The position numbers and the translations under genes are program-made. Source: Lederbergia wuyishanensis (GTDB lineage: Bacteria; Bacillota; Bacilli; Bacillales; Bacillaceae_C). Taken from it: a stretch of DNA of 64,000 nucleotides. Below, piece after piece: positions 47,425-56,729 of the stretch. Numbering within the stretch: position 1 is the first letter of the stretch; each line of letters starts with the position of its first letter. The stretch covers positions 1 to 64,000 of the forward strand of contig NZ_JALIRM010000011.1 of the NCBI RefSeq assembly GCF_022900255.1. Direction: 5' to 3'. The notes under the pieces were generated by a model. It was not told where the DNA came from. It did no database searches and saw only the letters and a list, made by a program, of their open reading frames with translations.

Positions 47425-48114
47425 TTACAATAATACCGCCACAATAATCGGGGTAATCACGGATGTAAAAATAGCGCTAAGTACCATTGCCACTGTACTG
47501 GCGGCTCCTTCTCTTAAATCATTTTCCATTGATCGTGCGGTGCCGATTGCATGCGATGCACTCCCCATTCCGAGTCCTTTGGCTAGATGGTGGTCAATCC
47601 GGACCCATCGAAATATGGAATGACCCATGACAGCACCTCCAATTCCAGCTACCATGACTAACACGGCGGCTAAAGTTGGAGATCCACCAATGCTAGCTGC
47701 GATGTCCATAGCAATCGGTGAAGTGACTGATTTAGGTAAAACAGAAAGTAAAAGAATGTGGTCCAATCCTATCCATTTTCCCAACACTAAGCTACTTGTG
47801 ACTCCCAAAACCGAGCCGAAGAAAGTACCAATCAAAATAGGAAAAGTATACTCCCTAAGTATTTTTCGATGCTGATAGAGTGGATAAGCCAATGCGACAA
47901 CAGCCGGTCCTAAAAATCCTTCAATCCATTTTCCACCGATGAAATATGTTTCGTACGGTATGCGAAATAACAATAATCCTATAACAAGGACGATGGTTGA
48001 GGTTAGTACCGGTAAAGTGAGCGGATGAGGAAACTTTTGACTTAACGTTTTAGCGGCAAAAAACACAATGAATGTAACGAAAACGGCAAGTAATCCTATT
48101 AAAATATCATTCAT
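47425..48114 (-). CDS. LrgB/CidB family membrane protein
   Basis: The 229-residue protein has about six to seven membrane helices and the conserved LGKWIGLDHILLLSVLPKSVTSPIAM (in part), GIGGAVMGHS and LGMGSASHAIGTA segments. LrgB/CidB proteins pair with small LrgA/CidA proteins and are linked to murein hydrolase control and to pyruvate transport (PftAB in B. subtilis). The start at 48114 leaves seven bases after AGGCGG. It overlaps the partner gene. Confidence 0.9.
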   Translation of the reverse strand: MNDILIGLLAVFVTFIVFFAAKTLSQKFPHPLTLPVLTSTIVLVIGLLLFRIPYETYFIGGKWIEGFLGPAVVALAYPLYQHRKILREYTFPILIGTFFGSVLGVTSSLVLGKWIGLDHILLLSVLPKSVTSPIAMDIAASIGGSPTLAAVLVMVAGIGGAVMGHSIFRWVRIDHHLAKGLGMGSASHAIGTARSMENDLREGAASTVAMVLSAIFTSVITPIIVAVLL

Positions 48115-48475
48115 TTTCATACCGCCTTTTACGAAGTAACTGTTGAGTCAGCATACCCGTAGTAATCATTACCAAAGCGGTGCTAATCAAAATTATAATA
48201 ATCAATAGAACTCCTTTTATATTTAATAATTCTGGGAAACTAATAATTCCAACCGTTACAGGAAGAAATAGTAAGGGCAAATATTTAATGAGCAGGAAAG
48301 ATCCTTTTTCGATCCATTCCTGCTTAAAAATACTTGTCGCTAGCAATATAAATAATATGAGCATGCCAATAATACTGCCCGGAATGAAGAGATTCAACGT
48401 CTTTTGAATCCAACTTCCGAGCATAAAGATAAGATATAGAAGCGCAATCTGTAAAATTATTTTAACTATCTTCAC
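48107..48475 (-). CDS. CidA/LrgA family holin-like protein
   Basis: The 122-residue protein has four membrane helices and NLFIPGSIIGMLILF, the family hallmark. It is the small partner of the LrgB/CidB protein encoded downstream. The GTG start (48475) has GGAG eight bases upstream; a TTG two codons earlier overlaps the preceding stop. No LytST-type regulator pair is adjacent. Confidence 0.9.
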   Translation of the reverse strand: MKIVKIILQIALLYLIFMLGSWIQKTLNLFIPGSIIGMLILFILLATSIFKQEWIEKGSFLLIKYLPLLFLPVTVGIISFPELLNIKGVLLIIIILISTALVMITTGMLTQQLLRKRRYENE

Positions 48476-48477
48476 TT

Positions 48478-49500
48478 TCAAGTCTCCAACTGCGGTTCTT
48501 TATTTGTTACACCGAGAACATCCAATAAGAAAACAAACACTGGAATTCCGATAATAAGTCCCCAAACTCCAAAGAAATTTTGAGAAAAAATCAAGACGAT
48601 AAATGTATAAAATACAGGTAGATCAGTCTTAGAGGACATTAATTTGGGATTTAATATATATGCTTCTATAGCATGAATAATCATGATAGCCACAACGACG
48701 TAAAGCACTTTTACAAAACCGCCAATTGTATAGGCAATCAGACAAAGCGGAACTAACGATATTATTACACCAGCTACAGGAATGAGGCCTAAAAAGAAAA
48801 TCATAATGGCCAAGCCAAATATTTGAGGAAACCCTAAAATCACTAAAGATATTACCGTTAATCCACAATTTACAATAGCAATAATAAATTGAGCTTCAAT
48901 GACTTTTCCAAACGTACGTGTAAACTTTTGTGCAAAAAATTCAATTTCATAATAAAACGGAGCAATCTTACTATCTTTAAATTTAGCTGTAAATTCTTTT
49001 AGGCGCACTTTTTCTAATAAGAAAAACAAACTTAAAATTAACGCAATCAATACTTGAATACTTGTTTTACTAATATCACTAAAATATCTCAGCAAGAACG
49101 AAAGTCCATTTTCCAAATAAGCAGTGATTTGTTTACTCGCAATAATTGATTCAATATAATTAATCACTACATTATCATGCGGCTCTGCATAAAACGCGGT
49201 TATTCTCCTCACCAATTGAGTAATTTCCAATGTAATAATTGGTAAATATTTCACAAGTCCCCACGTCAACAATCCGACAATTAACGTATATAGCATTAGT
49301 GCGAGTATTTTCCGGTTTATAGGAATTCGTCTTGCCGTAAATTCTACTAGCCGATCCATTAAAAATGCAAAGATGAATGTGAGTAAAATTAAATTAATCA
49401 TACTCCTCATCAAATATAAGATAAAAACGATTAATCCAAAAATGATGAATCGTTTAACGCCTTTTTTTTGAAAGAACTCTTGCATACTCATCCGTTTCAT
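48478..49500 (-). CDS. AI-2E family transporter
   Basis: The 340-residue membrane protein of the AI-2E/PerM family has about seven to eight helices and the typical GLIPVAGVIISLVPLCLIAY region and the LNPKLMSSKTDLPVFYTFIVL stretch (in part). Members export autoinducer-2-like or other small solutes or act as ion antiporters, so no substrate is assigned. Three close ATG codons (49500, 49491, 49485) could start it; AAGGGG is closest to the first. It leads directly into the cidA-like gene. Confidence 0.87.
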   Translation of the reverse strand: MKRMSMQEFFQKKGVKRFIIFGLIVFILYLMRSMINLILLTFIFAFLMDRLVEFTARRIPINRKILALMLYTLIVGLLTWGLVKYLPIITLEITQLVRRITAFYAEPHDNVVINYIESIIASKQITAYLENGLSFLLRYFSDISKTSIQVLIALILSLFFLLEKVRLKEFTAKFKDSKIAPFYYEIEFFAQKFTRTFGKVIEAQFIIAIVNCGLTVISLVILGFPQIFGLAIMIFFLGLIPVAGVIISLVPLCLIAYTIGGFVKVLYVVVAIMIIHAIEAYILNPKLMSSKTDLPVFYTFIVLIFSQNFFGVWGLIIGIPVFVFLLDVLGVTNKEPQLET

Positions 49501-49570
49501 TTCCCCTTATTTCAATTCCTACTATTTTATTATCAACATAAAAGCCCACGATTACAAGAGTTCTGATAAC

Positions 49571-49602
49571 AAAAAATCTACTCCAACATGTAATTGGAGT
49601 AG
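49571..49602 (-). terminator. Terminator of the binding-protein gene
   Basis: CTACTCCA and TGGAGTAG pair around a 9-nt loop, followed by ATTTTTT on the minus strand, about 10 bp after the stop of the Opp-like binding protein. Confidence 0.85.
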
Positions 49603-49612
49603 ACTAGAGATT

Positions 49613-51433
49613 TTATTTTTTAATTTCTTGATATTTTCCTAAGAATTCTTTCGCTTTCGCAGAATCAGCCTTGAGTTCGTTTCCTGTTTGTACGAGCGGG
49701 CTAACAGTCGAAGAAGCTTTCATTTTATTACCTTGATAGAAGTTGATAAACTCATCTTGATTAATAGAGTAAAGAATCGCTTTTCTTAAATCTTCGCTTT
49801 TTGCAACTTCGCGATTTGATGTATTGACAAGCAAGTAAGCTACTGCATTACTCTTATTTTTTTGCAAGTGAAGTTTGCTGTCACCTTCAACTAAATCATA
49901 TTTTGTTTCAGGAACACCATTGAATAAATAAATTTCACCATTTCGCAATGCCGATAATGCACTATCAGCATCAGCAATGAAGCGAACTGTCACTTGAGAA
50001 ATTCTTGGTTCGAAATCTGTTCCCTTCATATATGCAGGGTTTTTATAGAAAACTGCTTCATAATCATTTTTATAAGATAAAATATATGGACCACTTGCGT
50101 AGAGATGGTTATTGTATTGGTCGCCTTCAGTTACTGTATTTTGATCTCCGTAAGGAATATCTTTCGCTGGGTCAAATGAAGCAACATCATACGTATTAAT
50201 GCTTTCCACTTGTGCTTTCGATACAATACCTGCAGATTGATGCGCCAAATAATTCAATACTTGTGGGAATGGCTCCGTAGTCGTAACTTTTACAACTTGG
50301 TATTTACCATCTTTATTGTTTGCATCCTTTTTATCTGTAACTAGTTCTTTAATTTTTACATCTAATCCATCTTCAAGTGCTTCTCGGATTGTTCCGTTTC
50401 CTCCTGATTGCTTCACGGAATCAAGCTCGCTTAGGTCCGTTACAACTTCAGCATCCTTAATATGCTCATGTAAGCTATATGTGCGGTGATCTGGTACAGA
50501 GTCTTTGTCTTTTGCACGGTTTAGTGAGAATACTACGTCATCCGCACCAACACGCTCACCAGAATCGACTGCTTTTTTATCAGTGATTTTCGCAAAATTA
50601 ATATCGTCTCTTAATAAGAAATAATAATCTGAGTTTCCATCTGCAATGCTGTGATTCAATGAAAGTGAGCCGTCAGAAGTTACAACATCATCATCTGTTA
50701 AATTCACAAGACGAACATACATATTTGTATTAAGTGTATTGATTGAACCATCATTCCCCTTAATTGGGTCAAGTGATGTCAATGCTCCAATAGCTTGTTG
50801 GACGATTAATGGATCGGTTTCTCTCTTTGATTTATCTGTAAAATCAATTGTTTCCCATGCAACGGCACGAGATTTTGCTAGTCTTACAGTATCCACGTTT
50901 ACAATATCCTTGTTCACACCTTGTGCTTTAAAAGAATTATAAAGTGGTACAATATATGCTTTATCAAAAACAAGACGATCTTCAAATTTCTTATACGTAT
51001 CAGCGAATTGATCTGGTGTTTCTGTAGCTGCTTGATCAATTAACTTATCTACTTCTTCATCTGACATAATGCTATAATCTCCACCACTTTTGAAAAGTGA
51101 GCGAACCGCATAATCAGGATTTCCTGTTACAGTTGTCCAACTAGAAACCGCTAGGTCATAGTTTCCTGCATCTTTTTGCGTTGTAAAGCTACCATAGTCT
51201 GGTTGGATATTTAATTTTACGTCAAAACCATTTTTAATAAGCTGATCGCGAACGATGTTCATATCGTCCTCACTAGTGCTCATTCCAAGAATTTCAATTG
51301 TTGGTTTTGATGTATTTGCAGATTTATTACCTTCATTGGATTTTTCATCATTTTGAACATTGGATTTCGTATTGACACATCCAGCCAACACGAGAATAAA
51401 TGCTAATAATAATGGCAATATGCCTCTTTTCAT
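49613..51433 (-). CDS. Peptide-type ABC binding lipoprotein with permuted domain order
   Basis: The 606-residue lipoprotein has a signal MKRGILPLLLAFILVLAGC (Cys19). Residues 43-175 read like the C-terminal lobe segment of family 5 solute-binding proteins (OppA/DppA): QLIKNGFDVKLNIQPDYGS, AGNYDLAVSSWT, NPDYAVRSLF, SDEEVDKLIDQAATET, and AYIVPLYN. The usual N-terminal segment comes only at about 206-245 (ALTSLDPIKGNDGS ... NMYVRLVNL). The chain ends with LRKAILYSINQDEFINF and DSAKAKEFLGKYQEIKK, normally a middle segment. Joining that end to residue 43 would restore the standard order, so a circular permutation is inferred. AGGAGG is seven bases before the ATG; a longer frame is unsupported. It likely binds oligopeptides. 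Confidence 0.88.
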   Translation of the reverse strand: MKRGILPLLLAFILVLAGCVNTKSNVQNDEKSNEGNKSANTSKPTIEILGMSTSEDDMNIVRDQLIKNGFDVKLNIQPDYGSFTTQKDAGNYDLAVSSWTTVTGNPDYAVRSLFKSGGDYSIMSDEEVDKLIDQAATETPDQFADTYKKFEDRLVFDKAYIVPLYNSFKAQGVNKDIVNVDTVRLAKSRAVAWETIDFTDKSKRETDPLIVQQAIGALTSLDPIKGNDGSINTLNTNMYVRLVNLTDDDVVTSDGSLSLNHSIADGNSDYYFLLRDDINFAKITDKKAVDSGERVGADDVVFSLNRAKDKDSVPDHRTYSLHEHIKDAEVVTDLSELDSVKQSGGNGTIREALEDGLDVKIKELVTDKKDANNKDGKYQVVKVTTTEPFPQVLNYLAHQSAGIVSKAQVESINTYDVASFDPAKDIPYGDQNTVTEGDQYNNHLYASGPYILSYKNDYEAVFYKNPAYMKGTDFEPRISQVTVRFIADADSALSALRNGEIYLFNGVPETKYDLVEGDSKLHLQKNKSNAVAYLLVNTSNREVAKSEDLRKAILYSINQDEFINFYQGNKMKASSTVSPLVQTGNELKADSAKAKEFLGKYQEIKK

Positions 51434-51493
51434 TTTCTTTCCTCCTAATAATAAATGTAAAAGCGTCTTATAGGCGCTGAAACTAAACAAAAT

Positions 51494-53002
51494 TTAATCA
51501 AGCTTCGGATCTAAAGCATCCCTTAACGCATCACCCAAAAAGTTAAACGACAATACGAGCATGATAATCGCTAGCCCTGGGAAAATAGCCAGATAAGAAT
51601 GAGACTCAAGATACGTACTACCAACTTTTAAAATATTTCCCCATTCAGGGATATGCGGCTCAACTCCAAGACCAAGAAAACTTAAGCTACTTGTTGCAAT
51701 AACGGCAGAGCCAATTGTAAGGGTAGCTTTTACAATCATAGGTGCAAGTGAGTTCGGCACAATTTGCTTGAAAATAATCGAAAAATCGCTGGAGCCCAAT
51801 GCTCGGGCTGAATCAACATATTCGAAATTAGATACCATCAGTACATTCGCCCGCATTGTTCTGGCGTAAGTAGGAATCGACCCAACACTTAGTGCCAAAA
51901 TCAAATTCATCGTATTAGCACCAAATGCTGCGATAATCGCAATCGCGAGCAGAATTCCTGGAATCGCATATAAAATATCTAGCAAACGCATGATGACATT
52001 ATCTGTGCGCGGGCTGTAATATCCTGCAATCGCTCCTAATATTCCACCGACAACTGCTGGGATAATCGTAGAAATACATCCAACGATGAGTGAAATTCTT
52101 GCTCCAAATACGATTCGGGAAAATAAGTCCCTACCAAAATTATCAGTTCCGAGCGGATATGCTAGACTTGGAGTTTGCAATAGGACCTCATAATTATTCT
52201 CAGTGGCCATGTCGTAATCAAACGTAAAAAGGCTGCACACAGATACCGAAAATACGAAAACGATAAAAAACATTCCTAACATTGCAGTCGTGTTTCGAGT
52301 AATTTTCTCCCAAATCACATTCCACTTGCCGATACTTGGTTTATCGCTGTTGCCTCTTTGAGTCAACAAGTTAATCCCGAGCAATAACGCAAATAAATTC
52401 CCCGTTAACGAAGTCACCATTAGCACAATTGCAACAACATTCATCCATTTCGGGACTCTCTTCCCTTGCTTTGCAACTAATATAAGTACCACTAAATAAA
52501 ATGCACTTATTACAAGCAAAATGAGCATCGCCAGTGGAAATGTATCCGTAACATAAGGTTTAAACAGATTAAGAGCCGAAAGAGCTATGATAAAAATCTG
52601 GTTAACCAACATGTAATAGGCGAAGGTATATTCCGGTGTTTTCTTTTCTTTTATAAGATTAAATGCAAAAGCAACGACAAACAGATTTCCAGTAAGTAAA
52701 CTGAATAGCTGAACATACCCTAATCTTCTCGTTGATTTTTTTATATAACCTTCTTTTTTCAAATCTTTTTTGATGACGAGCGTAATCAAAATTTGCAATA
52801 AGGTAAATAGAAGATATGCGAGAAAAACACTGAACAGCATAGGTTTAATCGTTTTTGCAGTAAAATTGAAACTATTAATAAAAAGAATAACCGTTAGTAC
52901 TAAGGAAGAAATCCATGTGAAATTTGCTTGTGTGTATTCTGTTGATAGTTTTATAGCATGTTTTTTATGAAAACTGCTTATTTCTTTCACGATACTTGCC
53001 AT
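51494..53002 (-). CDS. OppC-type permease with a six-helix N-terminal extension
   Basis: The 502-residue protein is about 200 residues longer than OppC/DppC (about 300). Residues 226-502 are a standard OppC domain: PLGTDNFGRDLFSRIVFGAR and the ATPase-docking ARALGSSDFSIIFKQIVPN. Residues 1-225 add about six membrane helices with two similar stretches, SLLTGNLFVVAFAFNLI (101-117) and TSLTGNLFALLLGINLL (197-213), which suggests internal duplication. The extension is not recognised. It is encoded 60 bp before the binding-protein gene and 13 bp after the OppB-type gene. Confidence 0.9.
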   Translation of the reverse strand: MASIVKEISSFHKKHAIKLSTEYTQANFTWISSLVLTVILFINSFNFTAKTIKPMLFSVFLAYLLFTLLQILITLVIKKDLKKEGYIKKSTRRLGYVQLFSLLTGNLFVVAFAFNLIKEKKTPEYTFAYYMLVNQIFIIALSALNLFKPYVTDTFPLAMLILLVISAFYLVVLILVAKQGKRVPKWMNVVAIVLMVTSLTGNLFALLLGINLLTQRGNSDKPSIGKWNVIWEKITRNTTAMLGMFFIVFVFSVSVCSLFTFDYDMATENNYEVLLQTPSLAYPLGTDNFGRDLFSRIVFGARISLIVGCISTIIPAVVGGILGAIAGYYSPRTDNVIMRLLDILYAIPGILLAIAIIAAFGANTMNLILALSVGSIPTYARTMRANVLMVSNFEYVDSARALGSSDFSIIFKQIVPNSLAPMIVKATLTIGSAVIATSSLSFLGLGVEPHIPEWGNILKVGSTYLESHSYLAIFPGLAIIMLVLSFNFLGDALRDALDPKLD

Positions 53003-53015
53003 CGCTACACCTGCT

Positions 53016-54461
53016 TCAATATTGTTTCATTTTCGAACGGATACGCGGGTCGAAAAATGCATATAAAATGTCTATCAAGACATTTACTAATGAAATCGTT
53101 ATGGCAATATAAACAACTCCGCCCATAATACTCGGAATATCAGGAATAAACTGTTTATCTACGATGTAACTCCCAATCCCGCTTATATTGAACACCTTTT
53201 CCGTAACTGCCGCCCCACCAAGCATCCCGCCGAAAAGAAGACCAATAACTGTAATGATGGGAATCATCGCATTTCCAATTGCGTGCTTCCATAAAACATG
53301 ACGCTGATTAAGACCTTTTGACTTGGCGGTAATTATATAATCTTCATTAATGACCTCTAGCATAGACGAACGTGTCATCCTTGCAACTGAAGCCGTCAGT
53401 CCCGTACCAAGCACAACGACTGGCATAATAATCGACAGCCAGTTTTGTGGGCTGTAAGTTGCCGGAAACCATTGCAATTTTATAGAAAAATTCAAGATAA
53501 AAATAAGCCCTTGCCAAAAACTCGGTATTGATAATCCAATAAGAGCGATAAACATAAACGAATAATCGAAAAACGAATTGGGTTTTGTTGCTGATACGAT
53601 CCCAATTGGAATCGCGATTACAACAGCCATAATCAATGAAAAAATCGTAAGTTTAAACGTAATAGGAAATTTATTCGCGATACTTGTTGCTACATGTTCA
53701 TTTCCGGTAAATGACTTCCCAAGATCAAATGTAGCAATTCCTTTAAGCGCATCCCATAATTGGATAAAATAAGATTGATCCAGACCATATAATCGGTTAA
53801 AATTCGCAATTTGTTCCTTCGTTGCAGCTTCACCGAGTATATTTGCTGCAGGATCAAATGGAGATAGATATAAGATTGTAAAAACGAGTATAGCTACACC
53901 AAGAATAACGAATATACTCATAATCAATCGTTCAAAAATATATTTTAGAATGGCATTACTGTACAAAAGAATAACTATATACATCGGCAAGCCTGGAATA
54001 AATGAAACCATTAAAAAAAGCGGGTTCGAGATTAGACTTTGAAATACAGCTTCAAACGTTAATCTTTTTTCCCCTTGTTTTTCAAGGTTTTCATTTGTTT
54101 TTTCCAATAATGTCTTCTGATATTTTTCTTCTGCCCATTTCTTCGCTTTCTGATCAATCTCATGCTGATTTATTTTTTCTTTAAAAAATTCTTGTTTCCG
54201 TACAAGCTGATTTTGAAATTCTCGCTCTAATGCTTCCTTGTATCCAGTTGCGAGCAAAGATTTCTTTGTTTCTTCTAATATTACAAAATAGGAATCATTT
54301 TTTCGTTTATATAGATAGAAGAAAAACACAAATATATGAACAGGCAAGCCTAGTATCCAAAGCAAGTATTTATAAGAAGGACGTAACTGCATCTTCATAT
54401 ATGTACGGCTTAATAAGGCTTGAACACTTTCACCTTTTTGAGTTTTCTTGTTCGTCTCCAT
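53016..54461 (-). CDS. OppB-type permease with a coiled-coil N-terminal extension
   Basis: The 481-residue protein has a typical OppB domain from about residue 173 (RLIMSIFVILGVAILVFTIL, GLDQSYFIQLWDALKG, docking loop TAKSKGLNQRHVLWKHAIGN). Ahead of it lie about 172 extra residues: a helix (32-51), a charged coiled-coil stretch (about 62-131) and a second hydrophobic segment (147-168). Usual OppB proteins have 305-330 residues. ATG 54461 follows AAAGGGG; a TTG four codons earlier is open. It is divergent from the fused ATPase gene by about 170 bp. Confidence 0.9.
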   Translation of the reverse strand: METNKKTQKGESVQALLSRTYMKMQLRPSYKYLLWILGLPVHIFVFFFYLYKRKNDSYFVILEETKKSLLATGYKEALEREFQNQLVRKQEFFKEKINQHEIDQKAKKWAEEKYQKTLLEKTNENLEKQGEKRLTFEAVFQSLISNPLFLMVSFIPGLPMYIVILLYSNAILKYIFERLIMSIFVILGVAILVFTILYLSPFDPAANILGEAATKEQIANFNRLYGLDQSYFIQLWDALKGIATFDLGKSFTGNEHVATSIANKFPITFKLTIFSLIMAVVIAIPIGIVSATKPNSFFDYSFMFIALIGLSIPSFWQGLIFILNFSIKLQWFPATYSPQNWLSIIMPVVVLGTGLTASVARMTRSSMLEVINEDYIITAKSKGLNQRHVLWKHAIGNAMIPIITVIGLLFGGMLGGAAVTEKVFNISGIGSYIVDKQFIPDIPSIMGGVVYIAITISLVNVLIDILYAFFDPRIRSKMKQY

Positions 54462-54631
54462 GACCCCTTTCAATAATGATTCCCTCCCCCATATTCCGTG
54501 ATGTTTCTTTCTATGTCAGGACCACACTTTTAGTATATAAAAGTCTAATTGCATTAATCCGACCGGTATAGTATAGTTTATTTTAGCTTTATTAGAAAGT
54601 CAATAATTAGATTTTTTTGGCGGTGGAAAAA

Positions 54632-56371
54632 TTGGAGCCTATTTTAAAAGTTAAAGATTTACGCGTATCTTTTCATACCCGAGACGGCGAATTCGAAGCT
54701 GTTCGTGGCATAAATTTTGAAGTAAGAAAAGGCGAAACACTTGGGATTGTAGGAGAATCAGGTAGTGGAAAAAGTGTTACCGCGAGAAGTATCATGCGAC
54801 TCCTTCCTTCACCTCCTTCATATATGAAAGCAGGAGAGATTACCTTTCTAGGTGAAAACCTGGCATTTAAGACAGAAAAGGAAATGGAAGCAATCAGAGG
54901 GCGGGATATCGGGATGATTTTCCAAGATCCTATGACTTCGTTAAATCCTACCATTCGAATTGGAAAACAAATTTCTGAAAGCCTGATTAAGCATCAAAAA
55001 CTTTCAAAAAAGGAAGCTAAGAAAGAAGCAATTGAAATTTTGAAGCTCGTAGGAATACGTAACAGTGAAGCACGTTATAATCAATATCCACATGAATTCT
55101 CTGGTGGGATGCGACAAAGAGTCATGATCGCGATTGCCTTAGCTTGTCGCACAACATTGTTGATTGCTGATGAACCAACAACTGCCCTTGACGTGACGAT
55201 TCAAGCACAGATTTTAAACGTTATGAAAGATATTCAGGAAAAATTCGGGACATCTATTATTTTAATTACACATGATCTCGGGGTTGTGGCTGGAATGTGC
55301 GACCGTGTAGTCGTCATGAAAGACGGGGAAGTAGTTGAAACCGGTACAACAGAAGAAATATTTGAAAGCCCGAAGCATCCTTATACTAAAAGATTATTAA
55401 ATGCATTACCTCGATTAGATGAGAAGAAAAAGCCGAAAAAAACTCCATTAATTTTGGGCACGGTTGATAAAGGGACGCCTTTACTTGATGTCAGATCTTT
55501 AAAACAATATTTCGATATGGGTAAAGGAAATGTGTTAAAAGCGGTCGATAATATTAACTTTCATATAAAACCTGGAGAAACACTTGGACTTGTTGGAGAA
55601 TCGGGTTCAGGAAAATCAACGACTGGCCGAGCTATTTTAAGGCTTTATGAACCAACAGACGGTGAAATCCTATACCAAGGAATGGCGGTCAATCGTCTGT
55701 CAAAAAGTGAAATGAAAACGATGCGTCGCCATATGCAAATGATTTTCCAAGACCCGTACTCTTCACTTAATCCGCGATATAAAGTACTAGATATTATTGG
55801 ACAGGCTTTAGATATCCATCAATTAAGTGGAAGCAGTGCAGAAAGAAGAAAAAAGGTAGAGAAGCTGCTTGATATGGTTGGGCTTGAACCTTTCCATGCC
55901 GATCGCTATCCACATGAATTTTCTGGCGGACAGCGCCAACGAATTGGGATAGCAAGGGCACTTGCAGTAGAACCAAAATTTATTGTTTGTGACGAGCCAC
56001 TGTCTGCACTCGATGTTTCGATTCAATCACAAGTCGTGACATTACTGGAAGACCTTCAGCAGCAACTAGGATTAACTTATTTATTCATCGCCCATGACCT
56101 ATCAATGGTGAAGCATATAAGCGACCGCGTTGCCGTTATGTATGCGGGAAAAATTGTAGAACTTGCAGAAAGTGAAGAATTGTACAGCAACCCACAGCAC
56201 GAATATACAAAATCGCTTCTTGCTGCCATTCCCATTCCAGATCCAAAAGTAGAATCACAGAAAAAAAGAGTATTAATGACGGAACAAACGGATGAAGATA
56301 AATATGGATTACAGAATTCTGAGCTAGTAGAGGTGTCGAAAGGACATTGGGTAGCAATACCGAGGAACTAG
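54632..56371 (+). CDS. Fused OppD-OppF ABC ATPase
   Basis: The 579-residue protein contains two complete peptide-type ABC domains. NBD1 has Walker A GESGSGKSVTAR, signature FSGGMRQRVMIA and Walker B LLIADEPTTALD. NBD2 has GESGSGKSTTGR, FSGGQRQRIGIA and FIVCDEPLSALD. Each carries the oligopeptide-type C-terminal extension (HPYTKRLLNALP and HEYTKSLLAAIP). Normally OppD and OppF are separate subunits; fusions of this sort occur in GsiA-like proteins. The start is taken as TTG 54632, five bases after GGCGGTGG; the frame is open five codons further. It is divergent from the two permeases and presumably powers them. Confidence 0.93.
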   Translation: MEPILKVKDLRVSFHTRDGEFEAVRGINFEVRKGETLGIVGESGSGKSVTARSIMRLLPSPPSYMKAGEITFLGENLAFKTEKEMEAIRGRDIGMIFQDPMTSLNPTIRIGKQISESLIKHQKLSKKEAKKEAIEILKLVGIRNSEARYNQYPHEFSGGMRQRVMIAIALACRTTLLIADEPTTALDVTIQAQILNVMKDIQEKFGTSIILITHDLGVVAGMCDRVVVMKDGEVVETGTTEEIFESPKHPYTKRLLNALPRLDEKKKPKKTPLILGTVDKGTPLLDVRSLKQYFDMGKGNVLKAVDNINFHIKPGETLGLVGESGSGKSTTGRAILRLYEPTDGEILYQGMAVNRLSKSEMKTMRRHMQMIFQDPYSSLNPRYKVLDIIGQALDIHQLSGSSAERRKKVEKLLDMVGLEPFHADRYPHEFSGGQRQRIGIARALAVEPKFIVCDEPLSALDVSIQSQVVTLLEDLQQQLGLTYLFIAHDLSMVKHISDRVAVMYAGKIVELAESEELYSNPQHEYTKSLLAAIPIPDPKVESQKKRVLMTEQTDEDKYGLQNSELVEVSKGHWVAIPRN

Positions 56372-56461
56372 TAAAAACAACCAAGAGATTCATACTATAA
56401 TAGATTATTTACAATAGACTAGGCTTACCCCCCATTAATAGTAGAATGGGAAGATACTGTA

Positions 56462-56584
56462 ATGACAACATTTGAAACAATAGCATTGTTGCTTCAACTC
56501 GGCTTACTAATCGTGTCAAGTTATCATTCAACAAAAAGAAATAGGCCTCTTGAGTTCAAGATGGAGAAGCCTACTTTCTTCTAA
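56462..56584 (+). CDS. Holin-like type I toxin candidate, 40 residues
   Basis: MTTFETIALLLQLGLLIVSS is followed by a basic tail (YHSTKRNRPLEFKMEKPTFF). An opening MTxxExx, one hydrophobic helix and a short charged end are the pattern of TxpA/BsrG and other 'putative holin-like toxin' miniproteins of Bacillus. A stable terminator with GACCG...CGGTC follows, as in those loci, and the antisense RNA would be expected to overlap the 3' part. GGGAAG stands eight bases before the ATG. Confidence 0.72.
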   Translation: MTTFETIALLLQLGLLIVSSYHSTKRNRPLEFKMEKPTFF

Positions 56585-56625
56585 CCTATTTGCCGCGCCC
56601 TTGTTGGGGAACTTCTATTGTATTT

Positions 56626-56660
56626 GACCGTAGTTGCTGGAATAACTGCGGTCTTTTTTT
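56626..56660 (+). terminator. Terminator of the toxin candidate
   Basis: GACCGTAGTT pairs with AACTGCGGTC around an 8-nt loop and is followed by seven T. The 45 bases between the stop and this hairpin are conserved-looking (TTGCCGCGCCC) and could include antisense RNA pairing sites. Confidence 0.88.
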
Positions 56661-56729
56661 ATTATCCATTATTTAATAGAAAATATTAATGGCCAACATT
56701 TTCAAAGTACTTCCTTTGAGTTTCTACAA

